From positions 1 through 48,567 of the forward strand of contig JAJYEK010000016.1 of the NCBI GenBank assembly GCA_021785795.1: a DNA stretch of 48,567 bases, in the 5' to 3' direction. The stretch comes from Pseudomonadota bacterium (GTDB lineage Bacteria; Pseudomonadota; Gammaproteobacteria; Acidiferrobacterales; UBA6901). A program made the position numbers and the translations under genes. Below, piece by piece: positions 34,681 to 45,205 of this stretch (positions within the stretch are counted from its first letter, which is position 1; each line of letters starts with the position of its first letter). The notes below the pieces were generated by a model. The model made no database searches. It had not been told where the DNA came from and worked only from the letters and a program-made list of their open reading frames with translations.

Positions 34681-35073
34681 GAGCGAGAGCCAATGGCGTG
34701 TTTCGAAACCGCTGTGACTGCAGTGTCCCCGGCCATCCGGTGCCGCCACGCGCGCAAATTCGTCGGGCACGGTCCCGGTCGCGGGCTGCTAGCTCGGATC
34801 GTGGGTACCTCCGGGATTGAGGCTGGGCCCGCGTGGACGCTGGATTGTGGGAAGCGTCGGCCGAAGTGTTTGCAACCATGGGGAATCTGCGTGGCCAATG
34901 CCAGTCGTTTGGACCGTGTCTGGTCCCAGGCCGGGATTGTCGGCCTTTTGCCCAATGCGAACCGCTTTGCTGCGACCCTGGATCCGAATGGGCTAAAGGG
35001 CGGTACCGTGGGCGCGCAATTCGCGCCACGTCGACCAGATTCTAAACCCAGGTAAAATTCAGCGAGGCGATCC
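34681..35073. other. 393-base leader between riboswitch terminator and gcvT
   Basis: Unusually long. A frame from ATG 34694 to 35055 would encode 120 aa (start MACFETAVTAVSPAIRCRH) and ends 18 bases before gcvT, but has only a weak GAG ahead of the ATG and no recognised family. No second promoter is obvious, though GC-rich sequence makes one hard to exclude. Confidence 0.5.
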
Positions 35074-36171
35074 ATGGGCTACAGAACACCTCTTTACGAC
35101 ACCCATGTGAAAATGGGCGCCAAGATCGTTGATTTCGGCGGCTGGGACATGCCGCTGCACTACGGATCCCAGATCGAGGAACACCACAAGGTCAGACAGG
35201 ATGCGGGAATGTTCGATGTCTCGCACATGAATGTGGTGGACATCAAGGGTGCCAACGTGCGCCCGTTTCTCGGGTTGCTCATGGCCAACAGCGTGGACAA
35301 GCTGCGGACCCAGGGCAAGGCGATGTATACCTGCATGCTGAACGCCAGGGGCGGGGTGATCGACGATCTGATCGTGTACTACATGAACGAACAGTGGTTC
35401 CGCCTGGTCATGAACTCCTCAACCCGCAGCAAGGATCTGGCGTGGCTGGATGCGACCTCGCGGGAAATGGAAGGGGTCAGCATTCTGCCGAGGCCGGATC
35501 TGGGCATCATTGCCGTGCAGGGTCCGAATGCACGCGAAAAGGTCTATCAGGCTCTGGGAGAAGGTCTGCGTTCCGCGACCGAAAAACTCAAGCCTTTCTT
35601 TGCGACCAGCATCGGCGAACTGTTCGTCGCCACGACCGGCTATACCGGGGAAGACGGCTTCGAGCTCATACTTCCGGGAAAGGCCGCCCCCTACAGCTGG
35701 CAGGGGCTGGCCGAGGCGGGGGTCGCGCCGATTGGGCTGGGTGCGCGTGATACCCTGCGACTGGAGGCGGGCATGAATCTCTATGGCCACGACATGGATG
35801 AAACCACTACGCCGCTGGAATCCGGACTTGCCTGGACCGTGGGCTGGGATCCCGCAAGCCGCAACTTCGTGGGGCGCGAGGTTCTGGAGCGGCAACGTGC
35901 CGAAGGTGTAACGCGCAAGCTGGTCGGGCTAGTGCTTGAGGGCAAAGGTGTCCTGCGGGATCATCAAAAGGTCATCTGCGGGTCTGCCGGAGAGGGCGAG
36001 ATCACCAGCGGCGGCTTTTCGCCGACGTTGGGTAAGGCCATAGCCCTGGCGCGCCTGCCGACCGCCGTCGCCGCAGGCAGCCGGTGCGACGTTGAGGTGC
36101 GCGGAAAACGCCTTGCGGCGCGTGTAGTCAAGTATCCCTTCGTGCGAAATGGCAAGAGCTGTGTGGAATAA
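35074..36171 (+). CDS. gcvT: Glycine cleavage system T protein (aminomethyltransferase)
   Basis: 365 aa. Transfers the methylene group from the aminomethyl-lipoyl H protein to tetrahydrofolate, releasing ammonia. [39 protein letters not shown], the [11 protein letters not shown] folate-site region, [31 protein letters not shown] and FVGREVL are all present. GAGGCGATCC precedes the ATG. First gene of a gcvT-gcvH-gcvPA-tpx-gcvPB cluster; gcvH begins 15 bases after its stop. Expression is probably glycine-controlled by the upstream riboswitch. Confidence 0.97.
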   Translation: MGYRTPLYDTHVKMGAKIVDFGGWDMPLHYGSQIEEHHKVRQDAGMFDVSHMNVVDIKGANVRPFLGLLMANSVDKLRTQGKAMYTCMLNARGGVIDDLIVYYMNEQWFRLVMNSSTRSKDLAWLDATSREMEGVSILPRPDLGIIAVQGPNAREKVYQALGEGLRSATEKLKPFFATSIGELFVATTGYTGEDGFELILPGKAAPYSWQGLAEAGVAPIGLGARDTLRLEAGMNLYGHDMDETTTPLESGLAWTVGWDPASRNFVGREVLERQRAEGVTRKLVGLVLEGKGVLRDHQKVICGSAGEGEITSGGFSPTLGKAIALARLPTAVAAGSRCDVEVRGKRLAARVVKYPFVRNGKSCVE

Positions 36172-36186
36172 CCGAGGAAAAATTCG

Positions 36187-36582
36187 ATGAGTGAGATACC
36201 GAAAGATCTCAAGTACACCAAGTCCCACGAATGGGTAAAGGCCATGCCGGACGGCTCCGTGGCGGTCGGAATCACCGATCATGCCCAGCAATTGTTGGGT
36301 GATCTGGTGTTCATGGAGTTGCCCAAGGTCGGAGCTGAATTCGCAGCCGGCAAGGAATGCGCGGTGGTCGAGTCGGTGAAGGCGGCCTCGGATGTCTACG
36401 CCCCGGTAAGTGGCAGGATAGTCGAGGTGAACGGGCTCCTGACCGATGCACCGGAGACGGTCAACAAGGACGCATACGGAGACGGCTGGCTGTTCCGCCT
36501 GAAACCGGGGAGTCCGGGCGAGCTCAAGTCGCTGCTTGACGCCTCCGCCTACAAGGCGGTGGTAGAGGCGGAAAGCCATTGA
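36187..36582 (+). CDS. gcvH: Glycine cleavage system H protein
   Basis: 131 aa, usual length. A small lipoyl carrier shuttling the aminomethyl group between P and T proteins. The lipoylated lysine is Lys65 in [17 protein letters not shown]; other marks are [34 protein letters not shown] and [14 protein letters not shown]. It is followed after 81 bases by gcvPA. Lipoylation enzymes and the L protein are not in the window. Confidence 0.98.
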   Translation: MSEIPKDLKYTKSHEWVKAMPDGSVAVGITDHAQQLLGDLVFMELPKVGAEFAAGKECAVVESVKAASDVYAPVSGRIVEVNGLLTDAPETVNKDAYGDGWLFRLKPGSPGELKSLLDASAYKAVVEAESH

Positions 36583-36663
36583 GTGACGCTGGCTGCGTGG
36601 CCTTCAGCAACTTCGCGCCGGCTCGGGCTGATATGGCCGGCGCTGACTGACAAGGTATTGTCT

Positions 36664-38052
36664 ATGCCATTCATACCCCATACCGATGCCGACATAAGGG
36701 CGATGCTCGCGGTCATCGGTATCCAGGATATCGACCAGCTGTTCGATGAGATCCCGGCGCCGCTGCATGGCGCGCAACTCGCGGCCGTGCCCGAAGCGCT
36801 GACCGAAATGGAGATCGGGCGCCTGATGCAGGAGCGTGCCGAGACCGACGGGCGATACCTCTGCTTTATCGGAGCCGGTGCCTATGAGCACCACATTCCG
36901 GCGGCGGTCTGGCAGGTTGCCACGCGCGGCGAATTCTATTCTGCCTATACACCCTACCAGGCGGAAGCCAGCCAGGGCACCCTTCAGCTTCTGTACGAAT
37001 ACCAGACGATGATGGCCAGCCTGACCGGCATGGACGTATCGAACGCTTCTCTCTACGACGGAGCTTCTGCCCTGGCAGAGGCGGTGCTGATGGCAATCCG
37101 GTTGCACCGGAAGGGGCGCAAGGTGCTCGTGCCTCGGTCCGTCCATCCCGCATATCGCAAGGTTGCCAGAACGATCGTGCACAATCAGGGTATTGAACTC
37201 ATAGAGCCGGACTACGATATGAAGTCCGGAAGCAGTCCACTGAATGCGCTGGAGAGGCATTACAGCGAAGACTGTGCCGCGCTCGTGATTTCACAGCCGA
37301 ATTTCTTCGGCGTGCTGGAGGACGTGGATGCCCTGACCGACTGGGCACATGGGCACGGACTGCTTGTCATTGCCTGTGTTAACCCCACTTCTCTCGCGCT
37401 ACTCAAGGCTCCTGGCGAATGGGGCAGCGCCGGCGCGGATATCGTTGTCGGTGAGGGCCAGCCACTGGGCGTGCCTCTGTCTTCCGGCGGCCCGTATTTC
37501 GGATTCATGGCCACCAGGCAGGAATATGTGCGCCAGATGCCCGGACGCATCATCGGCCGTACCGTCGACCGGGACGGTCGACCCGGCTTTACGCTTACGC
37601 TGCAGGCCCGCGAGCAACATATCCGCCGCTCCAAGGCCACTTCGAATATCTGCACGAACCAGGGCCTTCTGGTTACCGCTGCGACCATCTATATGTCACT
37701 GCTTGGCCCCGAAGGGCTGGAGCGGGTGGCAGCGCAGTCACACGCAAACGTTATTGCGCTGCTGGCGCGATTAGGATCCGTTGCCGGGGTGGAACCGGTA
37801 TTCGACCACCCGGTTTTCCACGAGGTTGTCTTGCGCCTGAATTCCCCAGTGGGTGATGTTTTGCGCGCCATGGAGGCTCAGGGAATTCTGGCCGGCTTCG
37901 CGCTCACAGACGACTACCCGGAACTTGGCCAGTGCCTGCTCGTCTGCGCCACCGAAACCAAGACGACCGCCGACATCGACCGCTACACAGAACAGATGCA
38001 GCGCATACTGAGCAAGCGCCGCCTGGATCCGCCGTGCGCGCAGAAGATGTAA
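36664..38052 (+). CDS. gcvPA: Glycine dehydrogenase (decarboxylating) subunit 1
   Basis: 462 aa from ATG 36664 (AAGG upstream). This is the N-terminal half of the split P protein, which with subunit 2 decarboxylates glycine using pyridoxal phosphate. Typical marks: [79 protein letters not shown] and [20 protein letters not shown]. It lacks the PLP lysine, as expected for this subunit. The frame is open back to 36583 but the extra 27 residues do not match the family. tpx follows after 24 bases. Confidence 0.97.
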   Translation: MPFIPHTDADIRAMLAVIGIQDIDQLFDEIPAPLHGAQLAAVPEALTEMEIGRLMQERAETDGRYLCFIGAGAYEHHIPAAVWQVATRGEFYSAYTPYQAEASQGTLQLLYEYQTMMASLTGMDVSNASLYDGASALAEAVLMAIRLHRKGRKVLVPRSVHPAYRKVARTIVHNQGIELIEPDYDMKSGSSPLNALERHYSEDCAALVISQPNFFGVLEDVDALTDWAHGHGLLVIACVNPTSLALLKAPGEWGSAGADIVVGEGQPLGVPLSSGGPYFGFMATRQEYVRQMPGRIIGRTVDRDGRPGFTLTLQAREQHIRRSKATSNICTNQGLLVTAATIYMSLLGPEGLERVAAQSHANVIALLARLGSVAGVEPVFDHPVFHEVVLRLNSPVGDVLRAMEAQGILAGFALTDDYPELGQCLLVCATETKTTADIDRYTEQMQRILSKRRLDPPCAQKM

Positions 38053-38076
38053 CTACATCACCAAGGAGGAATTGAT

Positions 38077-38577
38077 ATGGCAACCGTAACGCTGAAGGGC
38101 AACCCCATACAGGTTTTCGGCGATCTTCCGAGGATAGGCAGCAAGGCGCCGGATTTCCGTCTGACGGACTCGGAGCTGCATGACGTCACCCTCGCGAGCT
38201 TCAAGGGCAAGAAGAAGCTTCTCAACATCGTTCCGAGTCTCGATACGCCGGTGTGCGCCACCAGTACCAGGAAATTCAACGATCAAGCCAAGGACCGGAG
38301 CGACATTGTGGTGTTGATCGTCTCCGCCGACCTGCCGTTTGCGCAGAACCGCTTCTGCAGCACCGAAAATGCCGGAAGCGTGGTGACGCTGTCCATGATG
38401 CGCGACCGCCATTTTGCCAAGGATTACGGAGTGCTGATCGAGGACGGCCCGCTTGCCGGCATCACAGCGCGCGCGGTGGTGGTGCTCGACCAGGGCGACA
38501 ACGTGGTGTACACCGAACTCGTTCCGGAAATCGCGCAGGAACCGAACTACGATAAGGCCATTGCCGCGCTGAAGTAA
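38077..38577 (+). CDS. tpx: Thiol peroxidase Tpx
   Basis: 166 aa, normal length. An atypical 2-Cys peroxiredoxin that reduces lipid and organic hydroperoxides with thioredoxin. Peroxidatic Cys60 is in [14 protein letters not shown] and resolving Cys94 in [28 protein letters not shown] is a typical start. AAGGAGGAATTGAT is an excellent ribosome site. It lies between gcvPA and gcvPB in the same direction, an unusual insertion (see findings). Confidence 0.97.
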   Translation: MATVTLKGNPIQVFGDLPRIGSKAPDFRLTDSELHDVTLASFKGKKKLLNIVPSLDTPVCATSTRKFNDQAKDRSDIVVLIVSADLPFAQNRFCSTENAGSVVTLSMMRDRHFAKDYGVLIEDGPLAGITARAVVVLDQGDNVVYTELVPEIAQEPNYDKAIAALK

Positions 38578-38662
38578 CGGAGCCGGGCCCTCCGGCAGCA
38601 CAGCAGACGCCCCGCCTGATTGCCGGATCGCGATCCGGGTATGCATTGTATTGGAGACAAAC

Positions 38663-40138
38663 GTGCTTGCGCAGGTTAAGAACATGCTGATATTTGAGCT
38701 TTCCCGTCCGGGGCGCCGCAACCCGTCTCAGGCCCCCTCCCTCGCCCCCGAAATCAGGGATATCCCCCCGGAGCTGCGGCGCCGGACACGTGCGGCCCTT
38801 CCCGAAGTCTCGGAGATGCAGGCTGTGCGCCACTACACCAGGCTGTCGCAGAAGAATTTCTCGATCGACACGCATTTTTATCCGCTCGGTTCGTGCACGA
38901 TGAAGTACAACCCGCGGGCATGCAATACATATTCCATGCTGCCGCAGTTTCTTGCCAGACACCCGCTTGCATCAGCGGCTGCGGGCCAGGGATTTCTGGC
39001 CTGTCTGTTCGAGCTGCAGGAAATACTCAAAGACGTGACCGGAATGAGGGCGGTGTCGCTCACGCCCATGGCGGGTGCGCAAGGCGAATTTGCCGGTGTC
39101 GCAATGATCCGTGCCTATCACGAATCGCGCGGCGACACGGGGCGCACCGAAATTCTGGTGCCGGACGCTGCTCACGGGACCAATCCTGCTACCGCCGTCA
39201 TGTGCGGCTACACCGTGCGCGAGATCCCGACGGATGCGCATGGAGGCATAGATATAGCAAAGCTGCGGACTGCCGTGGGACTCCAGACCGCCGGCCTGAT
39301 GCTCACCAATCCGTCGACGCTCGGGGTGTTCGAGAGGGACATCCAGGAAGTGCAGCGGATTGTGCACGAGGCGGGCGGCCTGCTCTATTACGACGGCGCA
39401 AACCTGAACGCGATTCTGGGAAAGGTCAAACCTGGCAGTATGGGTTTTGACGTCATTCACATGAATCTGCACAAAACCTTCTCCACGCCGCACGGCGGCG
39501 GCGGACCAGGCGCCGGGCCGGTTGGCGTCAATGATCGGCTTCTGCCCTTCCTGCCTGTTCCGGTGGTGGCGCAGTCACGGGACGGAAGCTATTTCGTCGA
39601 AACTGAGAAAGACCGCCCACAGTCGATTGGCCGTCTTTCCGCATACATGGGGAATGCCGGGATCCTGCTGCGCGCCTATATCTACGCGCGACTGCTCGGA
39701 AGAGAGGGCATGAAGCGCGTTGCGGAGTTCGCAACGCTCAACGCGAACTATATGCTCGCCCGCCTCAAGCAGCAGGGATTCACCGCCGCATTTCCGGATC
39801 GCCGGGCGACCCATGAGTTCATCATTACGCTGAAACCCGTCAAGGATGCGACCGGCGTAACTGCCATGGATGTCGCCAAGCGGCTCCTGGACAAGGGATT
39901 CCATGCGCCAACCACATACTTTCCGATGCTGGTTCCGGAGTGCTTTCTGATAGAGCCGACAGAGACGGAAAGCAAGGAAGAACTCGACGGTTTCCTGGCG
40001 GCCATGGAGGAGATTGTTCAGGAGGCGCGCGCCAATCCCGATCTGGTCAAGAATGCCCCGCATACCACCCCAGTGCGGCGGCTCGACGATGTGAGGGCGG
40101 CACGCGAACTCGACTTGAAATGGAAGGCGGCAATTTAG
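38663..40138 (+). CDS. gcvPB: Glycine dehydrogenase (decarboxylating) subunit 2
   Basis: 491 aa from a GTG at 38663, which has GGAG six bases upstream; ATG 38684 ([10 protein letters not shown]) and TTG 38651 are alternatives. C-terminal half of the split P protein, carrying the PLP-binding Lys271 in [77 protein letters not shown] and [11 protein letters not shown] are typical. It acts with GcvPA, GcvH and GcvT and an L protein encoded elsewhere. Confidence 0.97.
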   Translation: MLAQVKNMLIFELSRPGRRNPSQAPSLAPEIRDIPPELRRRTRAALPEVSEMQAVRHYTRLSQKNFSIDTHFYPLGSCTMKYNPRACNTYSMLPQFLARHPLASAAAGQGFLACLFELQEILKDVTGMRAVSLTPMAGAQGEFAGVAMIRAYHESRGDTGRTEILVPDAAHGTNPATAVMCGYTVREIPTDAHGGIDIAKLRTAVGLQTAGLMLTNPSTLGVFERDIQEVQRIVHEAGGLLYYDGANLNAILGKVKPGSMGFDVIHMNLHKTFSTPHGGGGPGAGPVGVNDRLLPFLPVPVVAQSRDGSYFVETEKDRPQSIGRLSAYMGNAGILLRAYIYARLLGREGMKRVAEFATLNANYMLARLKQQGFTAAFPDRRATHEFIITLKPVKDATGVTAMDVAKRLLDKGFHAPTTYFPMLVPECFLIEPTETESKEELDGFLAAMEEIVQEARANPDLVKNAPHTTPVRRLDDVRAARELDLKWKAAI

Positions 40139-40287
40139 GATCTTGTGCCGCTCCCCGTGAACATTGGGTCCGCTCGGCAGGCGTTTCCGGTATACTGCGC
40201 GCCAAAAGGTCCCGGTGCTGGCTGCTGCCCGCGATGCGCCGCGGTGACCATGCGACGTGACCGCGGGCAGCGTCCGGAGAGAATTTC

Positions 40288-41220
40288 ATGACGGTACTGA
40301 TCTGTGGTTCGTTCGCGTTCGACACCATCATGGTGTACCCGGACCGGTTCAAGAATCATATCCTTCCAGAGCAGGTGCATATCCTCAACGTTTCGTTTCT
40401 GGTGCCCCAGATGCGGCGGGAGTTTGGCGGCTGTGCTGGCAATATTGGCTACAATCTGCAGATGCTTGGCGGCGATGCGCTGACCATGGGAACGGTCGGG
40501 GACGACTTCGAGGCCTACGCCCGCTGGCTGGATCGCTGGGGCGTACGGCGTGACCACGTCACCGTGGTACCCGGAACCTTCACCGCACAGGCCTTCATTA
40601 CGACGGACCTGGACGACAACCAGATTACCGCTTTCCATCCGGGTGCAATGGGTTATTCGCACCTCAATTCAGTCAGCCAGGCAGGTCCGGTGAGTCTCGG
40701 AATCGTCTCACCGGATGGCCGCGACGGCATGCTGCTGCACGCCCAGCAGTTCGCTGATGCCGGCATACCCTTCATATTCGACCCGGGCCAGGGGATGCCG
40801 ATGTTCGATGGCGCCGAGCTCGACGCCTTTCTCGAGCAGGCCACCTACCTGAGCGTCAACGATTATGAGTGCAAGCTGCTCCAGGAACGTACGGGAAAGT
40901 CGCTGCGGGAACTTGCGGCGCGCGTGGATGGATTGATCCTCACCCGGGGCGGTGAAGGGTCCGAGATTCATTCAAGGGGACAGAAATATGTGATTCCCGC
41001 GGCCAGGGCGCAGCAAATCGTCGACCCCACCGGATGTGGGGATGCCTACCGTGCCGGACTCCTGTACGGTATCGCGCACGGCATGGACTGGGACACGACT
41101 GGACGCATTGCCGCGCTGATGGGCGCGATCAAGATCGAATGCCACGGGACCCAGAATCACCGCGTCGAACCGGCTGGGTTCGCCGACCGTTTCCGACGCG
41201 AATTCGGCTACGCTTTCTGA
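40288..41220 (+). CDS. PfkB-family carbohydrate/nucleoside kinase
   Basis: 310 aa. FGGCAGNIGYNLQMLGGDALTMGTVGDD near 47-73 and DPTGCGDAYRAGLLYG near 246-261 (catalytic Asp253) define the ribokinase/adenosine-kinase family. SVNDYECKLLQERTGKSL and LTRGGEGS are further landmarks. Proteins of this shape are often annotated adenosine kinase or sugar kinase; the substrate cannot be told from sequence. Clear ribosome site (GGAGAGAATTTC). It follows gcvPB after 149 bases and may share its transcript. Converges on the rhodanese gene. Confidence 0.93.
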   Translation: MTVLICGSFAFDTIMVYPDRFKNHILPEQVHILNVSFLVPQMRREFGGCAGNIGYNLQMLGGDALTMGTVGDDFEAYARWLDRWGVRRDHVTVVPGTFTAQAFITTDLDDNQITAFHPGAMGYSHLNSVSQAGPVSLGIVSPDGRDGMLLHAQQFADAGIPFIFDPGQGMPMFDGAELDAFLEQATYLSVNDYECKLLQERTGKSLRELAARVDGLILTRGGEGSEIHSRGQKYVIPAARAQQIVDPTGCGDAYRAGLLYGIAHGMDWDTTGRIAALMGAIKIECHGTQNHRVEPAGFADRFRREFGYAF

Positions 41221-41229
41221 ACCGGATTT

Positions 41230-41646
41230 CTAATCCCGTATGACCGGGAAATCATCCGCTTCCCACAGGACCAGCCCGCCCGCCAGATTGTAACTGTTGA
41301 AGCCCATCTGGGTGAGCGTGTCCGCCGCGAGCGCGCTGCGTGCGCCGGTATCGCAGTAGACAATGATGGTGCGGTCGCGCGCACTGCAAAGCGGTTCGAT
41401 GCGGTGCCCGTTGCCCGGGTCGGCGGCGCCCTCGAGCGTGCCGCGCGGCACCAGCAGCGCTCCTGGAATATGACCCTTGCCATATTCATCGGGTTCCCGC
41501 ACATCGACGATCAGAAGATCGTCATGGTTCTCGATCATTTCGTCGAGTTCGTCCGGATGAATTTCCTGAATGCGCGCTCGCGCTTCACGGATGAAATCCT
41601 CCAGCGTCTTCGGCGCTACCCGCTTGTCTCCGGATCCGCTATTCAT
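41230..41646 (-). CDS. Single-domain rhodanese (sulfurtransferase)
   Basis: 138 aa. One rhodanese domain (about 35-136) preceded by a charged 30-residue helix. The active-site loop CDTGARS has the catalytic Cys98; [26 protein letters not shown] and the final [17 protein letters not shown] are standard. No signal peptide, so probably cytosolic sulfur transfer. Its ATG lies inside the end of the YyaL-like gene (8-base overlap), so it is translated from that message. Confidence 0.94.
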   Translation of the reverse strand: MNSGSGDKRVAPKTLEDFIREARARIQEIHPDELDEMIENHDDLLIVDVREPDEYGKGHIPGALLVPRGTLEGAADPGNGHRIEPLCSARDRTIIVYCDTGARSALAADTLTQMGFNSYNLAGGLVLWEADDFPVIRD

Positions 41647-43744
41647 GGGCGACGGTCACTGAATCGTATAACTGCATTTCACAGCCGTCGAGCAGAGGTC
41701 CGAGCGCGTCCAGTTCCGTGACCGGCGCGCTGCATGCGTGACCGCTGCAGACGTAGCCGGTGACACCGCCCGTAGCGCCACGACTGGCGAGCACGCCGGG
41801 CACGACCGTTGCCGTGTCCGGTATCGCCAGCACGATCCGGCGGGGCGCGTAAAAACGTTGGCAGCGTTCGACCCATGGCCCCATGGCTTCCGCGGGACCG
41901 CGCAATACGACCGTCTGTGGCGGTTCAAGGTGTTCCTCCACCGCCCCCAGCAGCGCATTGTGGCCCGATGGGTACGCGGCGGCCTCCCGGTACAGTGCCC
42001 GGATGGTCTTTTCCGCAGCATCGAGAAAATGGGCGTCTCCCAAAATGTGGCCCAAACGCTGCAGCGCGAGCGCAGCGACGCCGTTTCCCGAGGGCAGTGC
42101 GTCATCGCCTGCCGGCTTGGGGCGATGGATGAGGGGTTCGTGATCGTCGGCGGTGAAGAAGAAGGCGCCGTGGCGCTCGTCTTCGTAATGATCGAGGAGC
42201 GTCTCCGCGAGATCGACCGCAAACATCAGATCGCCGTCGCGCCAGCGTGCCTGCACAACTTCGAGCACTCCATCGATGAGGAAGGCATAATCATCCAGGT
42301 AGGCGCCAAGGCGCCCGGCTCCGTCCTTGCACGTGGCGAGCAGGCGGCCGTCTTTCCAGAGGCGCGCGCGCACGAAATCGAGGGCGCGTTGCGCAGAATC
42401 GATGAAATCGCCGCGGCCGAGAAAGCGCCCAGCATGGGCCATGGCCCTGATGGCAAGCCCGTTCCAGGACGTCAGGACCTTCTCATCGCGTCCGGGGCGA
42501 ACGCGCCGCTCGCGCGCCGCGAAAATCTTGCGGCGGGCGCTGTCAATCACTCTGCGGACCTCCCCGGCCGGCGTCCCTCCGACATCGCTGCCTGCTGCGC
42601 AAACGCGCAAATGCCAGAATTCGTTCTCAAAGTTGGCTGGACGGTTCAGGCCGAAATGCGGTGCCACGACGCGGTACTCGTCATCACTGAGGATTGTCCG
42701 AAGCTCCTCTTTCGTCCACACGTAGAACTTGCCTTCGCGTCCCTCGGAATCGGCGTCGAGCGTCGAATAGTAGCCACCATCGGCAGATTGCATTTCCCGC
42801 ATGAGCCACTCGGCCGTCTCCGTGGCGACTCGCCGGAACAGCTCATCTCCGGTGGCAATCGCCGCGTCGCAGTAAAGAGCCAGCAGCTGTGCATTGTCGT
42901 ACAGCATCTTCTCGAAGTGCGGAATCATCCAATGCTGGTCAACGGAATAGCGGCAGAAGCCGCCCCCAATCTGGTCGTAGATTCCGCCCAGCGCCATGGC
43001 GCTCAGTGTGTGCCTGGCCATGGCAAGGGCTCCGAGGTCCGGTTCGCGGGGCGCCGATGCCCATTGGCGCAGGCAACGATCGATGTTGGTCGGATGCGGA
43101 AACTTCGGGGCACCGCCCCAGCCCCCTTCGCGCGCGTCAAAATGCTCTGCGAGCTCGCGTCTGGCGGCAGCCAGCAGTTCTGGTCCCGGCAGCAATCCCG
43201 GCTCCGGCGCGCCCGGCTGAATGCGCCCAAACGCGTTGCGGATCGCGGTATTCTGGGCAGTGATCTCGCTGCGCTGATCGCGGAAATACGTGGCTACCCG
43301 GCGCAGTATGTCGGTGAACGCCGGCATTCCGTAGCGGGGAGCGTTCGGAAAATACGTCCCCCCGAAAAAGGGCGTGTGATCGTCGGGGGACAGAAACATG
43401 GTGAGCGGCCAGCCGCCCGGCCGCTGCGCCAGCATCTGATAGGCGAGCTGGTAGATTTTATCCAGGTCCGGACGCTCTTCGCGGTCAACCTTGATGCACA
43501 CGTACAAGGTATTCATCAGACCGGCCACCGCTTCGTCCTCAAACGATTCCTGCTCCATTACGTGGCACCAGTGGCAAGCCGAATAGCCGATCGACAGCAA
43601 AATGGGCTTGTCTTCCGACCGTGCCTTTTCATGCGCTTCTGCGCCCCACGGGAACCAGTCTACCGGGTTGTGTGCGTGCTGCAGCAGATAAGGGCTGGTT
43701 TCGTCGATCAGCCGGTTGGTGTGACGCGCGGTGGTGGAGGACAT
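41639..43744 (-). CDS. YyaL/SPATA20-type protein with thioredoxin-like and glycosidase-like domains
   Basis: 701 aa. The N-terminal 170 residues form a DUF255/thioredoxin-like domain ([25 protein letters not shown], then CHWC at 57-60, [25 protein letters not shown]). The remaining part is an (alpha/alpha)6 barrel-like region with [62 protein letters not shown] and FLIDGVLEV. Related human SPATA20 and bacterial YyaL have no settled function. The ATG at 43744 has no clear Shine-Dalgarno. It overlaps the rhodanese gene, suggesting a shared redox/sulfur role (inference). Confidence 0.95.
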   Translation of the reverse strand: MSSTTARHTNRLIDETSPYLLQHAHNPVDWFPWGAEAHEKARSEDKPILLSIGYSACHWCHVMEQESFEDEAVAGLMNTLYVCIKVDREERPDLDKIYQLAYQMLAQRPGGWPLTMFLSPDDHTPFFGGTYFPNAPRYGMPAFTDILRRVATYFRDQRSEITAQNTAIRNAFGRIQPGAPEPGLLPGPELLAAARRELAEHFDAREGGWGGAPKFPHPTNIDRCLRQWASAPREPDLGALAMARHTLSAMALGGIYDQIGGGFCRYSVDQHWMIPHFEKMLYDNAQLLALYCDAAIATGDELFRRVATETAEWLMREMQSADGGYYSTLDADSEGREGKFYVWTKEELRTILSDDEYRVVAPHFGLNRPANFENEFWHLRVCAAGSDVGGTPAGEVRRVIDSARRKIFAARERRVRPGRDEKVLTSWNGLAIRAMAHAGRFLGRGDFIDSAQRALDFVRARLWKDGRLLATCKDGAGRLGAYLDDYAFLIDGVLEVVQARWRDGDLMFAVDLAETLLDHYEDERHGAFFFTADDHEPLIHRPKPAGDDALPSGNGVAALALQRLGHILGDAHFLDAAEKTIRALYREAAAYPSGHNALLGAVEEHLEPPQTVVLRGPAEAMGPWVERCQRFYAPRRIVLAIPDTATVVPGVLASRGATGGVTGYVCSGHACSAPVTELDALGPLLDGCEMQLYDSVTVAHE

Positions 43745-43951
43745 CGGCGTGGGCAGGCAGTAGAGTCAGGGTACACTATAGCGCGTCGCGCTGGCGCTGT
43801 CTGTGTGGGTATGGCCCTTGCGATCTTCCGGCAATTCAGCGCCACAGGCTGCCCGCCTGCCGGCACGGTGCGACCGGGCCACGCCGCCCGGAATTTCCCA
43901 TTCAGGACGGTTTACCGTAAGCTTGCGCCCCCGTAATCTGACACTTTTGTT

Positions 43952-45145
43952 ATGACCTTTGCGCCCCTGCGACTGAAAAGAAACGAAGACCGCCGTCTGC
44001 GTGCGGGTCACGTATGGGTATACAGCAATGAGGTGGACACCGCGGCGACGCCACTGGCGGAATTCGAGCCGGGCCAGGCGGCCGTCATTCAAGATCATGC
44101 GGGTAGGGCTCTAGGTTGTGGTTACGTCAATCCCCACACCCTGATCTGTGCGCGTCTGGTGAGCCGCGATAGTGCCCAGCCCCTCAACCAGTCACTTCTG
44201 GTTCACCGGCTCAACATCTGTCGTGGCTTGCGGGAAAGAATCTTCAGGCAGCCCTATTACCGGCTGGCATTCAGCGATAGCGACGGACTGCCGGGGCTGG
44301 TGGTTGACCGCTACGGGAACGTTGTTGTGGCGCAAATTACCACCGCTGGAATGGAACGGCTCAGAGAGGAGGTTGTTGCAGCGATCGACAAGGTTTTGCA
44401 TCCGCGGGCCATTGTGTTGCGCAACGATAGCGCCAGTCGGGAAGTCGAGGGCCTGGGCAGCTATGTGGAAATCCCCTTGGGCGAGATGCCGGACCGCGTC
44501 ATGATCGAGGAGAACGGGGTGCGCTTCGAAGCCCCGGTGGTAGAGGGCCAGAAGACCGGCTGGTTCTACGACCAACGTATGAATCGCGCGCGCCTGCCGG
44601 ACTATGTCAAAGGAGCCGCGGTGCTCGATTTATTCAGCTACACCGGGGCATGGGGTGTACAGGCGGCCGCGGCCGGCGCGGCGAGCGTGCTGTGCGTCGA
44701 GAGTTCGGCGCGTGCGGTGGACTGGATTCGCGGCAATGCGGCGATGAACGGTGTGGAAGACAGGCTTTCGGTGCTGCACGACGACGCGTTCGAGACGCTT
44801 CGCCAACTGCGCGCCGAGCGCCGTCATTTTGACGTGGTCATCGCGGACCCGCCCGCATTCATCAAGCGGAAGAAGGATGCCAGGGAAGGGGTACGGGCCT
44901 ATCACCGCCTGAACCAGATGGCGATGCAGGTGTTGGCCAAGGACGCCATACTCGTTTCCGCATCCTGTTCCTATCATCTGGCACGCTCCGACTTGCAGCA
45001 GATTCTGCTGCAATCAAGCCGCCACCTGGACCGGTTCCTGCAGCTAGTCGAGCAGGGCGGACAGGGACCGGATCATCCGGTGCACCCGGCGATTCCCGAA
45101 ACCGGCTATCTCAAGGTATTTTTTTCCCGCATCTTGCCGAGCTGA
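43952..45145 (+). CDS. RlmI-like class I rRNA (cytosine-5) methyltransferase
   Basis: 397 aa. N-terminal PUA domain (LRLKRNEDRRLRAGHVWVYSNEV, about 5-75), a small EEHEE-like linker, and a Rossmann methyltransferase domain (from about 210) with VLDLFSYTGAWGVQAAAAGA, the SAM-binding VESSARAVDWIRGNAAMNG, FDVVIADPPAF and VSASCSYH. Closest known relative is RlmI (methylates 23S rRNA C1962); since paralogues with this layout exist, the exact site is uncertain. The 207-base gap to the divergent YyaL-type gene has no further gene. Confidence 0.9.
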   Translation: MTFAPLRLKRNEDRRLRAGHVWVYSNEVDTAATPLAEFEPGQAAVIQDHAGRALGCGYVNPHTLICARLVSRDSAQPLNQSLLVHRLNICRGLRERIFRQPYYRLAFSDSDGLPGLVVDRYGNVVVAQITTAGMERLREEVVAAIDKVLHPRAIVLRNDSASREVEGLGSYVEIPLGEMPDRVMIEENGVRFEAPVVEGQKTGWFYDQRMNRARLPDYVKGAAVLDLFSYTGAWGVQAAAAGAASVLCVESSARAVDWIRGNAAMNGVEDRLSVLHDDAFETLRQLRAERRHFDVVIADPPAFIKRKKDAREGVRAYHRLNQMAMQVLAKDAILVSASCSYHLARSDLQQILLQSSRHLDRFLQLVEQGGQGPDHPVHPAIPETGYLKVFFSRILPS

Positions 45146-45205
45146 AGGGATAATATCGGCCAGCGTGCAATCCTAGCTAACAGCCCACATCCGGAGCCCT
45201 TTCCC

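Noticed and set aside
34390..35055. 221-codon frame through the riboswitch into the leader
   Set aside because: Its first 100 codons coincide with the glycine aptamers and terminator, so that part is not coding. Only a shorter frame from 34694 is left open as a possibility.
41738..43936. 732-codon open frame on the plus strand across the YyaL-type gene
   Set aside because: It is antisense to a gene with clear family motifs; the long opening is a by-product of GC-rich codon bias and its product shows no family features.
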